64,000 nt of DNA from Beta vulgaris subsp. vulgaris (GCF_026745355.1 NC_079206.1:48734448-48798447); one strand, 5' to 3'; counted from the first letter of the stretch, positions 12,475 to 24,680 are shown. A program made the numbers and translations. Notes: a model not told the origin generated them from the letters alone.

Positions 12475-14267
12475 GATACTGTTTGTTGATGGATCGTCTA
12501 ATTTTCGTGGTGCAGGTCTTGGCATTGTGCTAAAGTTGCCACAAGGGGGCAAGATAGTACGAGCCATTTGCAGTGAATTCAGAGTGGTGAATAACGAAGC
12601 CGAATACGAGGCGCTCATAGCAGGAATGGCACTAGCCGAAGATATGGGAGCAAAAGCATTGAAAGTCTTCAGCGATTCACTACTGATAGTCAGCCAAGTC
12701 AAGGGCGAATTCGCGGCAAAAGACTCTAAAATGGCCATGCACTTAGAAATAGCTCAGCGTAAAAGTAAAGTGTTTAATTCATTTGACATTTTACAGATAC
12801 CAAGGGACCAGAATACGCAAGCGGATGCATTGGCCAATATTAGATCTTATTTAAGGGACATTTCGTTTACGTCCGTCCCTATACTTCATTCGGCGAATCC
12901 TGCTATCGCTAGGAGCGTTGGGGACGCTGTCACGAAAACGGTCGAACGGCTCCAAGACAACCATGAGGTCATCAGTAACATCGGTAACCCCGCATCTGAG
13001 AGCGACCCTGACGCCGAGGAGGTAAGTGTCAGTTGGACAAAACCGCTTTATGATTTTCTTGCTAACGACGAACTCCCAACAGGTAAGGCAGAAGCACACA
13101 GAATTCGGTTCAAAGCGTCGCGATACATACTCATTCAAGGAGTACTGTTCAAAAAATCTGCCGCAGGACCCAACCTGCGTTGTTTGGAAAAGGATCAGTG
13201 GGGGCAAGTCTTGAAGGACATGCATGAAGGCACTTGTGGAAATCACTCAGCAGGACGCAGTTTATCCAACAGAGTGTTGCGCATGTGATACTATTGGCCA
13301 ACAATGAAGAAAGACACAATAAGGTATGTCGCCAAGTGCGATAGCTGTCAACGACATGCAGGTATGACGCATAAACCTTGTGAAGTTTTGCATCCTACTC
13401 TAACACCCTAGCCTTTCATGAAATTGGGCATGGACATAGGGGTAAGTTACCCCCAACCCCAGGCCAGAAGGTCTTTATGCTGGCACTAACTGACTACTTT
13501 TCTAAGTGGATTGAAGCAGGTTCTTTTCAACAGGTACGCGACAAGGAAGTGATTTCTTTTATATATACTAACATTGTTTGCAGGTTTGGTGTTCTGTCCG
13601 AGATAGTATGCGACAATGGGTCGCAATTCATTAGCAACGAGACAAGACATTTCTGCGATGAATGGAGCATAATGTTGTTAACGTCAACACCAGATACCCG
13701 CAAGCCAATGGACAAGTTGAGTCCAATAGCAAGACGATCATTGACTCTTTGAAGAAGCGATTCACAACCAAAAAGGGTAAATGGGCGGAGGTGTTGCCTT
13801 CCATCTTATGGGCTAATCGCACGACACCGCGCACTGCGACTGGACAAACACCGTTCTCACTAGTATATGGTTGCGAGGCTGTCCTGCCTTCAGAAGTGAG
13901 CATCCCAACTGCGAGATGTAGTCTAACGACGGAGCGACAGAACCGCGATGAACTGGTAAACGACCTAGATACCATTGAAGAGTTGTGCGACGCAGCATTG
14001 GTACGCATGGCGGCCCAGCAGCAAATAGTCGCAAGGAGCTTTAATAAAAACGTCCAAGCCAAGTCCTTCGTCGAAGGTGATTGGGTCCTAAGGAAAGTAT
14101 TTCAGAACACACAAGAGGCTAACGCTGGTAAGCTAGGACAGAAGTGGGAAGGACCATATCAAATTAGTAAGGTGGTAGGCAACGGCGCCTACCAACTGGT
14201 CCGACGTGATGGAAGCTCTGTGCCACGTAGCTGGAATACCACACACCTCAAACGATACTTCTTTTAA
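12475..14267 (+). pseudogene. pol: Tat element second (archaeal-type) RNase H and integrase, broken
   Basis: 12478-12850 encodes a second RNase H: LFVDGSSNFRGAG, NNEAEYEALIAGM, FSDSLLIVSQVKGEF and RDQNTQADALANI. This gives the D-E-D pattern of archaeal/plant-type RNase H, so the active-site residues are present. The integrase zinc-binding HHCC segment is at 13215-13370 (HEGTCGNHSAG, KCDSCQRH), crossed by a stop at 13286-13288. The DDE core is in two frames: LALTDYFSKWIEA and CDNGSQF at 13480-13640, then RYPQANGQVES at 13680-13735. The 13662-14267 frame (201 codons) runs to the natural end (SWNTTHLKRYFF). Frameshifts near 13390-13480 and 13660 disable it. Confidence 0.88.
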
Positions 14268-14960
14268 GCTAAGTAAAAAATTTTGTTTTCCCATTCGTTG
14301 TAAAAAAAAAATAAAAATAAAAATAAAAAAAGAAAAAGAAAGATATAGGTGATAATGCTATTATATCTGTGTCGCTAGCTGCTAGCGACCATAGTGTTCT
14401 CTCACTGGGTATTGTTGAATTTCAGGGACGCTGTTCCCGTCCATCTCGTTAACGTTCCGACGATTTTTTACAAGACATCAGGCAGATTTGCATTTTACTA
14501 CCATATAAAGTCTTTTGGTCCACTATTGCTTCAGCTAACGCTACGACAGGGGCACAGTCATTTTAAAGCTATAACTGCTTACGATATTTCATCTTTCTCT
14601 CTGAGAGACACACGTAAGTATCTATGCATTTCCTATGTGTATTCTAAAGTCATTTAGTCCAAACATTGTGTCTGAACGACCAAAGATGGCTTACTAAGCG
14701 CCTGACTATCCTCTAGAAACGTTAGAATAACGACTGAGACACATGCATACGACACAAAGTAAGGACAAAAGATTAACATTGTTAAAGTTCAAAAGCAGCA
14801 AAGTAATGGAGGCGACCCAAAAGTTCAAACGATAAAAAGTTATGGTCACCCCCATAGGTGACCCAAAAGTACAATACAAACAGTCACTCCTTCGAGTGAC
14901 CTAGAACAGAGTTTGATTAAAAGTTTAAGTGACATGGGCATGATATAGAGTGCTTAAAAA
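14268..14960. other. Tat internal spacer with two hairpins
   Basis: Non-coding spacer between the integrase stop and the end of the antisense ORF. It begins with an A-rich run (14300-14345). Two short inverted repeats lie at about 14843-14862 (GTCACCCCCATAGGTGAC) and 14883-14900 (GTCACTCCTTCGAGTGAC), just downstream of the antisense stop. The two stems share sequence, so they may be one duplicated hairpin. Confidence 0.4.
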
Positions 14961-16949
14961 TTAAACGTTAGGGGCGTCTTCAGCTTCCTCCTTCTCTGAC
15001 GCAACAGCTGGCAAGATAGTGGCTGGGTCTTCCTTCTCAGTTTCAGGGTCAGGCGGCACGTCTGACGCTATGAACCCGGCACAGGACGGGGTGTTCTCAT
15101 CAACTTTTGATGAAGAGTCCGCCGTCGCAGCCAGGCCTTCCTCGTCCATCAGATCCTTTATGGACCCCATGTACTTGAGGAATAGGTCAATGTCCTTCTG
15201 TGGCGTCCACGACACCGTCTTTTCATTAGGAATTGGTGCATCAGCTTAGCCCTGACCCTGGTCGTCACTTCAGCCTCGAGCACATCCAGCTCATTCTTCT
15301 GTGTGTCAACGCTCGCCTGGAGCGTCGCGATTTCCTAATGCGAAGATTCCTCCAGCTTAGTCGCCCTCTGCCTAATCTCTTCCAGCTCCTCCCCATTCTT
15401 CATTAGGGCTTTTCCCGTATCCTCCATGGCCTTCTTGCAAGACTCCACCTCAGCGCCTTTGGACTTCGCGTCCAATTCAGTCTTCTCCACTCTCTGCTTC
15501 ATGGACAGATGATCCTTCAGCAGAGATGAAATCTCCCTCTTAGCCATTAGGAGATGTTGAGAAGACTGCATAGAAAAGACATGATGCACGTCACTTAAAG
15601 AGTCGTAAGTTATTGTCATGATAAGCATAGTGTCTCAAAAGAAAAACAAGTGCCTATACCTTGAATACGAGTTTTAGCCCATCTGACATCATACGGGGAA
15701 GAGTATGGTCCTTGATCCTTTACATTGCGCAGGGGAAAAGGAACCTGTCAGCCTCATGGACCTCTCCAACGACATGAAGTCGTTAGGGACGGTCACAGTG
15801 TAGGAAGGACCGCTCTTGTCTGGAGGGGCCAGGAAGTCAGTTTTGCGCGTTTTAGACGCGACGTCATGCTCATCGTCCAACTGGACGACGACCGTTGTGT
15901 CCTTCTTTGTCGACGCTGACGACAAGGACGCCGCGTCAGTAGAGGACTCCCTCTTACGTTTGTGCAGCATCTCAGCTAGCGCTTGCCCATCCAAACTTCC
16001 CCTATGGCGCGACTGTGATGAACCTGTCCAGTAGTGTTTGAGTCAGTAACACGAAACCCTCTCTTAGAAAGTCCTACTCAAAAATAAAAAATCAGAAAGA
16101 ATAGATAGACTAACCAGATGCCATAGATGAACAACTGTCTTGAGAAGCATATAGAATCCTTCTGAACTGTCTGTCTTCCTTTGGTACCTTCAGAAATTTG
16201 TCACAGAGACTCTAAGATTTGTCGTGATGCGACAGCAGTTTTGGGTTAAGACCTGCAGTAGAAACGATGTAAGAGTAGTGTTAACGACATGACATAAACT
16301 TAAAAAGACTGAAAATAAACACACCTTCGGTATTCCAGCCGCCAACCAAAGACGTCCCAGCTTCCCCTAGCGACGACCTCTTCACAAACACAAACCTGTT
16401 TTTCCAACCTGTGTCATTCGACTGGACTCCCCCGACCAGAGGTTCTAACCTCGCCTTTGCATGTAGGGCTATTCTATTTTTGGCCTTGACCCTAATTTCA
16501 TAGTGTAATAGTAGGTCGTGGAGGGTGAAGGCGTCTTCCCACGACGCCGTCACCCTGTCGATGACGCTCAGAATCCGCCAGACCTGGGGCATAATTTGCC
16601 TAGGACTGATCTGGTAAATCTGCATCAGGTCCCTTGCTAAGGGGGTGAAGGGAAGTTTTAGACCTATTTTGAAAGGGAACTCATAGAGCACCACCCATTT
16701 GGGGGGACATAATTCTGGTGGTTCATCAAACTCAGCGTTCCTAATCACAGTACTTTCGGGCAAATTCCCTAAGTCTAAAAACCTTAGTAGATCCTCTTCT
16801 GACATCGTTGACAGTTCATCTTCATTCTCTACCCTTTGTTCTACAGCTTTCTCTTTCCCTCTCGATTTTTCTTGATTTTTTACGAAAGTCCTAATGCTAC
16901 GTCTGATAGGCGCCATGAGAACAGTGGAAGAAGAAAGGAAAAATAGCAC
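14961..16949 (-). pseudogene. Tat antisense ORF block (coiled-coil protein), broken
   Basis: The minus strand carries a broken gene opposite to pol. The first exon-like frame 16949-16281 has an internal start MAPIRRSIRTFV near 16914 and a globular region (PPKWVVLYEFPFKIGLKLPF, ILSVIDRVTASWEDAF). It is followed by 15994-15689 (Ser/Thr-rich, basic patch HKRKRESS), 15628-15335 (strong heptad-like coiled coil, KREISSLLKDHLSMKQRVEK) and 15215-14961 (acidic tail ending AEDAPNV). Introns or frameshifts separate the pieces; a GT donor may follow GGWNTEG near 16322. Antisense ORFs in this position are known in Tat relatives such as Grande. The function is unknown; the link is by position and composition. 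Confidence 0.6.
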
Positions 16950-17395
16950 GAATTAAAGGAAATGACGAACGGAAAGTGCGAAATTACCTGGTGTCAGTGA
17001 TCGATTTTCCGGCGGAGGGAATAATGGAAGTTAAGGAAACTATCTTGCTTAAGGAGAGAGAAAGATTTGATGAAGTTGGAATAGAAGTTAGAACCCTTAA
17101 ACCGCCCAAGTTATTTATGTCATCAAGAGCAATGATGACAATGTGCCAACGGTTATAATTAAAACGGATAATTAAAAATACAAAACCACCTTTTGTGTTT
17201 TGCGACTATTGGGTTACCAAATATAACTGCCTAAAAGGATTTTCTTTCCTTATGTTTCTTTGAGGAATTTGTTCTCTAATTGACAAAAGCGAGATTCCTC
17301 TTGTGATTTTTGATATCTTAATGACTTAGAGAGAATTTCATTTGATTTATTGATTTTTCTTAACAATTGTCTCATGGGTCTTTGTGTTACCCTGA
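16950..17395. other. Tat spacer before the polypurine tract
   Basis: Non-coding, AT-rich. It may contain the promoter of the antisense ORF, since it lies directly upstream of its first ATG. No clear TATA box was singled out. Confidence 0.35.
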
Positions 17396-17415
17396 TTCAA
17401 CAATTGGGGGCAAAC
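17396..17415 (+). other. Polypurine tract of the Tat element
   Basis: The sequence ATTGGGGGCAAAC directly precedes a TGTTATGGC LTR start at 17416. Tat-lineage elements typically have this arrangement of a short G run, CAAAC, then the LTR. Confidence 0.65.
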
Positions 17416-18070
17416 TGTTATGGCTGAATTTTTTGACAGGATAACATTGACGCAATGACGTGATGACCCGATGACATGATGCCATCTGACATGATGACGA
17501 AGTAACTATGACTTGAAGATGCAACGTTGGACGCGAGATTGGAGCAGAGCATTAAGTGGTAACGGTTCAGCTAAATAAGGAAGGAGTGTAATGAGGCATA
17601 AATTCAGCCGTTAAAGAGCAAGGATCATGACGTTGGAGCATAAATGAGGAAGATCTCCCATGATTGAAGGACCGAAATTAATGTAATAATTAGGGAATTT
17701 ATTATGTATTTGTTGAGAAAAAGCCAAGGGGCGATAAGAGGCATACAAAAGGGGGTAGAGAATCATTAGTCATTTTTTATGCATTATTATCGAAAGAACA
17801 CTAGAGACAAAAGTACTTTTGTAACGTCAGTCGCTCACTAAGAAAGACAGTGAACCATAGTAGATTGGTGGATCTCCATCCACCCGCGGTTTTTACCTAC
17901 CTTCATTGGGGTTTTCCACGTCACCATTTTTGTGTGTTCACCCCTTTGATCCCCATTGCATTCGTTTGTCGCATTGTCTTAAACATAATCTGGTTAAATT
18001 GTCCCAAACTTTAATTTCGTCGTAAGTGATAAATTTTAGCATAAACATTGATCGAACTTTAATATTTTCA
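17416..18070 (+). repeat. 3' LTR of the Tat element
   Basis: Begins TGTTATGGCTGA after the polypurine tract. The first 100 bases repeat ATGAC/TGACG motifs. The region near 17880-17930 (TTTTTACCTACC, GGGGTTTTCCACGTCACC) resembles the R-U5 part of plant gypsy LTRs. The end is set at a CA (18069-18070) before TCCTGTGGGAAA, but without a partner LTR the boundary is uncertain by tens of bases. Confidence 0.6.
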
Positions 18071-18089
18071 TCCTGTGGGAAAAAGGTGG

Positions 18090-19260
18090 TTATGGTGTAG
18101 GAGAATCAATAACCTTCTCCTTTCGCTTCTCTATTTCATCTACTTTCCCTTGCTGATCAATTTCACCTTTTAGGTTATCTTCACCTTAATTTTCATCCAC
18201 AACATCATTCTTGTCTGCAGATGTTGAATCATCAATACGCATAGGTGGAGCATGATACTATGTATCGCTTCGAATAGTGACGGCATTAGAAGTTTCTTTG
18301 GAAATTGGTTGCCCCAGTAAATGACCTGGTTGCCTCTGCGTATGATTTCTGGCCGCCTAAGCATGTTGAGTCTCCAAAAGTTTGGTACTGTGCTTCAACT
18401 CTTTGATGCTCTCATCATGACTCTGTTTCATACAAACCGTCATCTTCATCAGATTAGACAGAGTAGGTTCTTGAGAGTGGGCATTCTGAGAAGGTTGCTG
18501 CTAGCCTTGGTGAGTGGGCCTACTGATACCAATAGGAGGATTTTGAGATGCCCTTTGGTAATAGTATTGTCTAGCAACATGTTGAAGTGGGTTTGATGAG
18601 GTGGTTGTAGGATCTTTGTGGCATAGGTTGAGGGTTTTGGACATTGTTATTTTTGTATGAAAAGTTCGGGTGATCCCTCCACCCTAGGTTGAATGTATTG
18701 GGGTATGGATTATTTGCTCTCTAGTGGAAAGCATTCGCAAGCTCCATTTGACTTGGGTCTGCTTGACTGTAGGAGCAATCATGACCAAAGTGTCCTTGAA
18801 TACGCACACCTCTAGTAAGAAGAGGTAATAGGTGTCATAGAAGACATTGCATTAATACTCATAGGAGGAGTACTAGAATGTGAAGTTTTTAGTGAATCCA
18901 TCTTCATTCTCAACTGGCAACTTGTGCTTATAGAAGTGCATATGCATCAACATTCAACTTTTTCTTTGTAGCACTCGTGGAAGAACTATGATCATTAGCT
19001 ATAAGGTTGGCCAGAAAATCATACCCTTGATCTACCTCCTTATCTAGGAAAACAGCCCCTACAAAAGAATCAATTATACTCTTGAAATGAGGTTGCAGAC
19101 AATTGTAGAATGCTTGGGTAATGAACCACTTATCAAGGTTGAGGTGTGGGCACTGTCTCATTAGGTCTTTGAACCTATTTCATGCTTCCTTCAGTGTCCC
19201 ATCAGGCTCTTGTAGGAAGGTTGGAAGTTTATGTCTGATTTTTTGCAGTTTTGTTAGGAG
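18090..19260 (-). pseudogene. gag: Athila-like gag fragment
   Basis: On minus, 19260-18928 encodes a retrotransposon gag segment: GTLKEA, an in-frame TGA where a Trp codon is expected, NRFKDLMRQCPHLNLDKWF and TQAFYNCLQP. Farther along (18370-18120) are degraded pieces resembling the gag C-terminal linker (LGQPISKETSNAVTIRS, in shifted frames). This matches Athila-type gag by recalled motifs. It is antisense to the neighbouring Tat element. No LTR belongs to it here, so it is a fragment truncated on both sides. Confidence 0.7.
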
Positions 19261-20449
19261 GGTAGTACTATCTCAATAATGCTTCAAGAATGCTTCTGAT
19301 TAGCATAGTTGTTGTGAAAATATGTTAATGTTGTTTGCAAATAATTGTCGTGTAAAAAAATTTAGTTAATATTAATAGTTGTGATTAATTAACTTATTAG
19401 TAATGATTATTACATGTCAACAATGATTATATGTTGTCTAAATAGTAAATGTTAAAATGGTTTAGGTTTATTTTCCCAATTTTGAGGGTGATTATATAGA
19501 TTATAATCACATATTTTATAATGAAACGATTTGGGCTGAGAAAAAGGAAGTACAAGCTTGAGTTAAATCTAGGGCACTTGAAATTGGGTTTGTGACGGTA
19601 ATTTCGTCAATTCATAGACTCGAGTCTAGTGGCCGAGATTATGTTTATATGAGATGTAACCGGGGTGAAAGATATCGGGGTGAAGGCAAGGATCTTAGCA
19701 TAGTAGAACATGTAGCTACAAAAACAAAAGCATGTCGAAAAATATGAGGCACTTGTACAACCTCATGGAAAAAGATAGAAGGGAAGCAATGGATGGTAGA
19801 GACGTGATGCAACAATTCCTCCACCTTGTTCGAGAGCACAACTACCTTCATTGGATAAGACAAGACGAGGAGACAAATGTAATGACACATGCGTTCATGG
19901 TGTACCGCCGGTCGACAATTTTTTTTCGTACTTATCTGTATATTGTTGGTATGGATGCAACATACAAAACAAATAAGTATAACATGCCTTTTATGGAGCT
20001 CATTGGGATGACACCTTGTAACAACAACTTTATGGTTGGTTATGCTCTAATGGCCAATGAAACAAGTGATAGTTACAATTGGGTGTTGGACATGTTTAGG
20101 TTGCTGATCGGGGTGAATGTAGTCCCTGTTACACTCATAAAGTCATAAGTGACCGTGATTTGGGTCTTAGGAAAACGGTAGGGGAAGTGTTCCCTAATTC
20201 TGCACATTTGTTATAAAGATGGCATATCAACAAAGATGTGCAGAGTCGAGTGCATCACATCATGGGCGACCCCAATGCTGTTCCGAGATTCTTGAAGCGA
20301 AGTTGGTATCGGATAATTGACTATACCTTCGCGATGTGATATTTAGCTGACTTTGAATGCATGAGAGATGTTTACATACAGTGACCTAAAATCTTCGAAT
20401 ATGTTAAAACCACTTGGCTTGTGTACAAAGAGACTACTACATTAAAAGG

Positions 20450-20790
20450 CAACACACAAAAATCGTTGCAATAGGTCCAAAAGTCGTTGCAGTAGACCTA
20501 TTGCAACGGTTTTAAACCATTGCATTTGGAGGCATTGCAATAGGCCTACTGCAACGACTTTTGGGGCCTATTGCAACGGCTACCACAAAGCCGTTGCAAT
20601 AGATGTAAAGAGCCGTTGCGTTATCTATAAGGTCTATTGCAACGCCTCTATATCTATAGCAACGCCATTCGATAGCTATTGCAATGATCCTAATATTCAT
20701 ATTGTGTCCCATTTTGGCTTCTATAGCAACGCCTCTCTATATATTACAACACTATCATATAGCTATTGCAACGCCTTTATGACGGAATTT
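20450..20790. repeat. CACTA-1 left subterminal repeats
   Basis: Dense inverted and direct copies of a motif around TTGCAACGG / CCGTTGCAA, with spacers such as AATAGGTC, repeat through this stretch. Similar arrays in CACTA elements bind the transposase (known for En/Spm). The matching right-end array is at 24680-24890. Confidence 0.75.
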
Positions 20791-22190
20791 TTTTTAAACC
20801 CCTGATGCCTATTGAAAACCAATAATATTACAGCCTGGATATATATTACTAACGAGGCAACAAATGCAAAAATACTCTTGAAATGGCAAAAATAATTATC
20901 ATATCTATATTATAATTTCCAAAATAATTAAATTAAGAGTATACATAAAAATCCTAATTAACGAAAATTAATACTTAATCAAACCTAACTAATAAATATT
21001 TGTTTTAGTACCACAAATACTTCTAATAAGTACATATAAATCATTTTCCTTCTAACCACCAAGTACCGCATCATTATAATATAGCTAGCTAAATCTGGCC
21101 GATAGTATGTATAGTGAGATGTCTACGTTTGATCTCCTCCAGTTGGTTCATCATTCACCTAAAAATTCAAACATTGTAATAGTTAGTAAATGTACCCATC
21201 TACAACACAAAAAAGAGACAAAATTACAGTACCTTGCATTATTGCTATAATAAGAATAATGTGGGATTAAGATGACAATATAAAAGAGACAAAATTACAG
21301 TACGAAAATTAATGTACTTAATCAAACCGAACTAATAAATATTTGTTATGGATGTGGTTTGAAGCTAGCCACTACCCTTTTACAAAGAAAATCAAGCAAA
21401 AAAAAAAAAACTCTTCCTGTAGGGAAAAATAAGGGGGGCTAACATGAAGGGTAACTATCTATAGTCGACATATATAGATTAAATCCAACCACTTCTCCAG
21501 TAACAGTTTATGATGTCCAAGTTAGATGCTTAACTTAGACATGTACTAGATTTAAATGGACGCAATGCGTGCTTCAAGTAGATATTGTTAATGATGATTG
21601 GCAGAAAGTATGTCATGGAATGAAGGTATACCTGATCTGACCAGTAGTTAGTCTATTATGTTTTAATTTGGGGAACATGATGATCCTTCTCATATATAAA
21701 AGGTCAGGTGCTCTGTACATGACAATGTTACATGACAGGATCACGGTATTGCCGGGAACACTTAAGGTTTGACATAGTTGGACCAGATTTGTCCATGTTT
21801 TGTGAGGTGTCGTTATGAGCACTACCGTAATTAGTGTTCTTGTGAGTTGCAAAACTATAGTCTATAGACCAACACTTGAATTGATAGATTTGAAAACCTG
21901 CTGATCTAAAGGTTAGTTACCCTTGCCTCAATGTAGTCCTCCACTGCGGTTTAGTTACATAGATTTTGCTGATAATTAAAAGTGGGATGGAGATGACAAT
22001 AGAATAATGTGAGATGGAGATGACAATATAAAAGAGACAGTAATTACAGTACCTTACATTATCACGAACCTCAAGATCAGGAAAATAAAGAGGAGTAAAT
22101 GCAAGAAGACGAGATTGTGGAAATGATAATACAAAAAACAGCTGAGCAGAAATGGTTCTTCACTGCATTACTGACTTTTAGTTAAATAAA
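20791..22190. other. CACTA-1 interior, non-coding
   Basis: AT-rich. It contains internally repeated stretches: GATGACAATATAAAAGAGAC occurs near 21270 and 22020, and an AATTAATACTTAATCAAACC-like segment recurs near 20965 and 21310. No coding frame is supported. Confidence 0.45.
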
Positions 22191-22497
22191 AAATGGCAGG
22201 AAACATATCGAGCTGAGATGGTCAGATTGGATAACCAAGTCAAGTTCATCCTTGGAGTGGTTGAAGGAGATATTATGGTATGCAAGAGGAAAATGGTAGA
22301 AATTGTCTATGAGTTGCGTGAGAAAGGATTTATTCCTATGCACAAGCAACAACCTGTTGGGGCAGCTGTTGTAGGTGCCGAAGATGATGAAGAAACAGAA
22401 AGCACAGAGGGTCAGCAAGACACCCCTGAGAATCCTGCATCCACTGCACCGCAATTGAGTGACTACGGTAATGAGCCAGGAGTACATAAACGGATAT
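22191..22497 (+). pseudogene. TOP2: Captured DNA topoisomerase II fragment in CACTA-1
   Basis: The open frame from 22191 reads KWQETYRAEMVRLDNQVKFI, then LGVVEGDIMVCKRK and VYELREKGFIPMHK. The pattern L-x-N-x-V-(R/K)-F-I-L-x-V-V-x-G, basic R-K, E-L-x-x-K-G-F-x-P is typical of the C-terminal half of the eukaryotic topoisomerase II catalytic core. An acidic stretch (GAEDDEETES) follows, as in plant enzymes. After about 22400 similarity fades and the frame stops at 22497. Only about 70 codons of a roughly 1,450-residue enzyme are present, so it cannot be active. Identification is from recalled family motifs. Confidence 0.7.
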
Positions 22498-22499
22498 GA

Positions 22500-24680
22500 G
22501 GCAATGAAGACCTTGTTGCATGCATCAATACTTATGCACTATGATACTGAGCCTAGTGAAATGGACTCAAATAACGCGAGGAAGCACATATATGGAAATC
22601 AAGCTATCAAAACCCTATTGCAATATCTGAAACTGATGGAGTCTGTGATCTAGCAGATCTACCCGAAGCCTCTATAGAGAACCAAAAACATAGACATACT
22701 AGTTGAAAATACCAAACAGGAGACACTCGACGGAACTCTTCCTCAGAGTGGGAATTTCATAGGCAATACATGTCTATCATGCCAAGCACAAAACATGCAA
22801 CCTTCCCTCTAGTAAATATGTAATACATCAAAAAAATCCAACAATATAGGCCTCTTTATTTCACTGGCCTCAGTCTTAGAACAAGGTTAGAAGAATAAGT
22901 TTCCAAGAAGCTATATATGGATACTGATATATTATACCTTTGATGCCATAAATGATTCATCATGCATTTATATTTCTTTTTCTTCATCTCTTTTGATTTA
23001 TTTATTTTTATATTTATTAACTTCTATCATGTTATAAACCTCATAATGTTATAAACTTCTATCAATTCCAAATCAGATGCAGCCACAAGTAATGAGACAC
23101 CAATTATGCTCGCAATTCCCAAATACCAGAAAAATTCTTTTGCAATTACCAAAAATGGATAATCACTTGAATGAAAAATGATTGCATAATGTACAAAATT
23201 AGAGTCCAAAATATGGCTTTGATCATACCCACCAAAAGATAACTCCATTTTGAGCAAATAACTTATCCGAATTTAAAGTAGATCTCAGAATTGTCAATCT
23301 GACAGTTAAGAATGCACAAATTAATGGAGAAAACACAACAACTTCTTAGAATTTACCTGGTTTTTCAGCTGAATTGCAGATTTTGTGTCCGAAAACCAGA
23401 AGAATTCCTCTGTCCAGAAACAAAAGTAACATCAAAAACAAAAAAGGAATAGTGTATAGATCGTTGAAAATGTAGCTAAACTTGAAAGAATACTTAAAAA
23501 GATTGTGTAACTTGAAAATTGGGTTATTCTTTGAATAATGAATTAGAGTTCTTATTGTGGTTGTGAGCAGCTATACTAATAAGCTATATTTACTGTAACA
23601 GAGGCTTTTTTTTGTGCATTTTGGCCATTGGGCTGTAGAACTTGTGTGCTTATTGAGATATCAAAGCATTGAAATCCAGCCTTTATAATCCATCTGCTCA
23701 TGATGTTAACCCTAGATAAGGTATAAGAAAGCATGTTCATGGACATAGGCTAACTGGATGAGTACAAGTAAATATGAGGTGAAGTTTCTCCTTTTTATAC
23801 TTCTTGCTTCATGCTAAAATTTGACAGCCGAGTGGTGAAATTTGGAAAAGCACAGAAGGTTTTAATCATTTATGTCGTCCTAATTTGACAGCCGAGTGGT
23901 GAAATTTGGAAAAGCACATCCAATTCACAACAATTCTAAAGCTCACCATATCGTAACTAAAATCCTATCTCAGAACATTGGAAACGCGAATAAATCGACT
24001 CCAATCAAATTACACTCCAGAAACCCTAATCAAGTTGAACAATTACAACAACATAATCAAAACCCGAAAATCACAGTGCACAACTTGAAAAAGGCAATCA
24101 AATCAAGCTCGATATTGCATAAAATTGAAAAGCAAGAGGAGAGAGAAACCTCAATAAGAGTAGTGAGAGCAGTGCATATCCAAAAGTGGAGATACGAAAG
24201 AAATGTAGAGTTGAAATTTGTCATAACTTCATCGAAAGAACGTTGTTCTGAATTTAGTAGCGAAAAAAACGCGTTCGAGTCTTCGATGCTGATCATCGTC
24301 TTTGAAGTTCTGGTTCACCAGAAAGTACAGAGGAGAGAGAAAGAGAAGGTAGATGAGAGAGAAAATGGGTTATTGGTTCAACTTTGAAGGAGAACGAATC
24401 AACGCCATTTTCATTTTCATGGTGTTGAAGCTTTTTTATTTTGGTTGAGGGTTCCATGGTTTCTTGGCTTTAAGTTGGTGGGTTGTTATTTTCTGCCATT
24501 TTATACAGTTTTTGAAGCGGCAATGATAAGCGAGGAGTTGAACAAGGATTTTGAGTTGGAGGAGAGAGAAAATGGTTATCTACAGAACTTAGATAAAGAG
24601 CGATATATGTGTGAGTTTTGAAATTTCATAAACCAAAGGTGGGAAATTAGAAGACCCAATTTTTGGGGCGCTTAACTTTT
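22500..24680. other. CACTA-1 interior, mostly non-coding
   Basis: No recognised gene. A 163-codon frame at 23896-24387 has skewed composition and no known motif; it overlaps a minus frame (24057-24296). It may be an untranslated or exon-like captured piece. A 65-bp partial tandem duplication is present: GACAGCCGAGTGGTGAAATT occurs near 23822 and 23887. Confidence 0.4.

Larger units (their letters stand above)
9476..18070 (+). mobile_element. 5'-truncated Tat-lineage Ty3/gypsy LTR retrotransposon
   Basis: Domain order on plus is gag, protease, RT-RNase H, second RNase H, integrase, then an antisense ORF block on minus, a polypurine tract and a 3' LTR. The extra archaeal-type RNase H between the classical RNase H and integrase, and the antisense ORFs after integrase, are Tat-lineage traits. 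No 5' LTR or primer-binding site is visible: gag begins mid-domain at about 9476, directly against unrelated sequence. Many frameshifts and stops mean the copy is dead. The right boundary is placed by a TG...CA guess. Confidence 0.85.

Noticed and set aside
23896..24387. 163-codon ORF in CACTA-1
   Set aside because: No recognisable domain, skewed Asn/Lys/Gln content, and no splice or family support; treated as non-coding.
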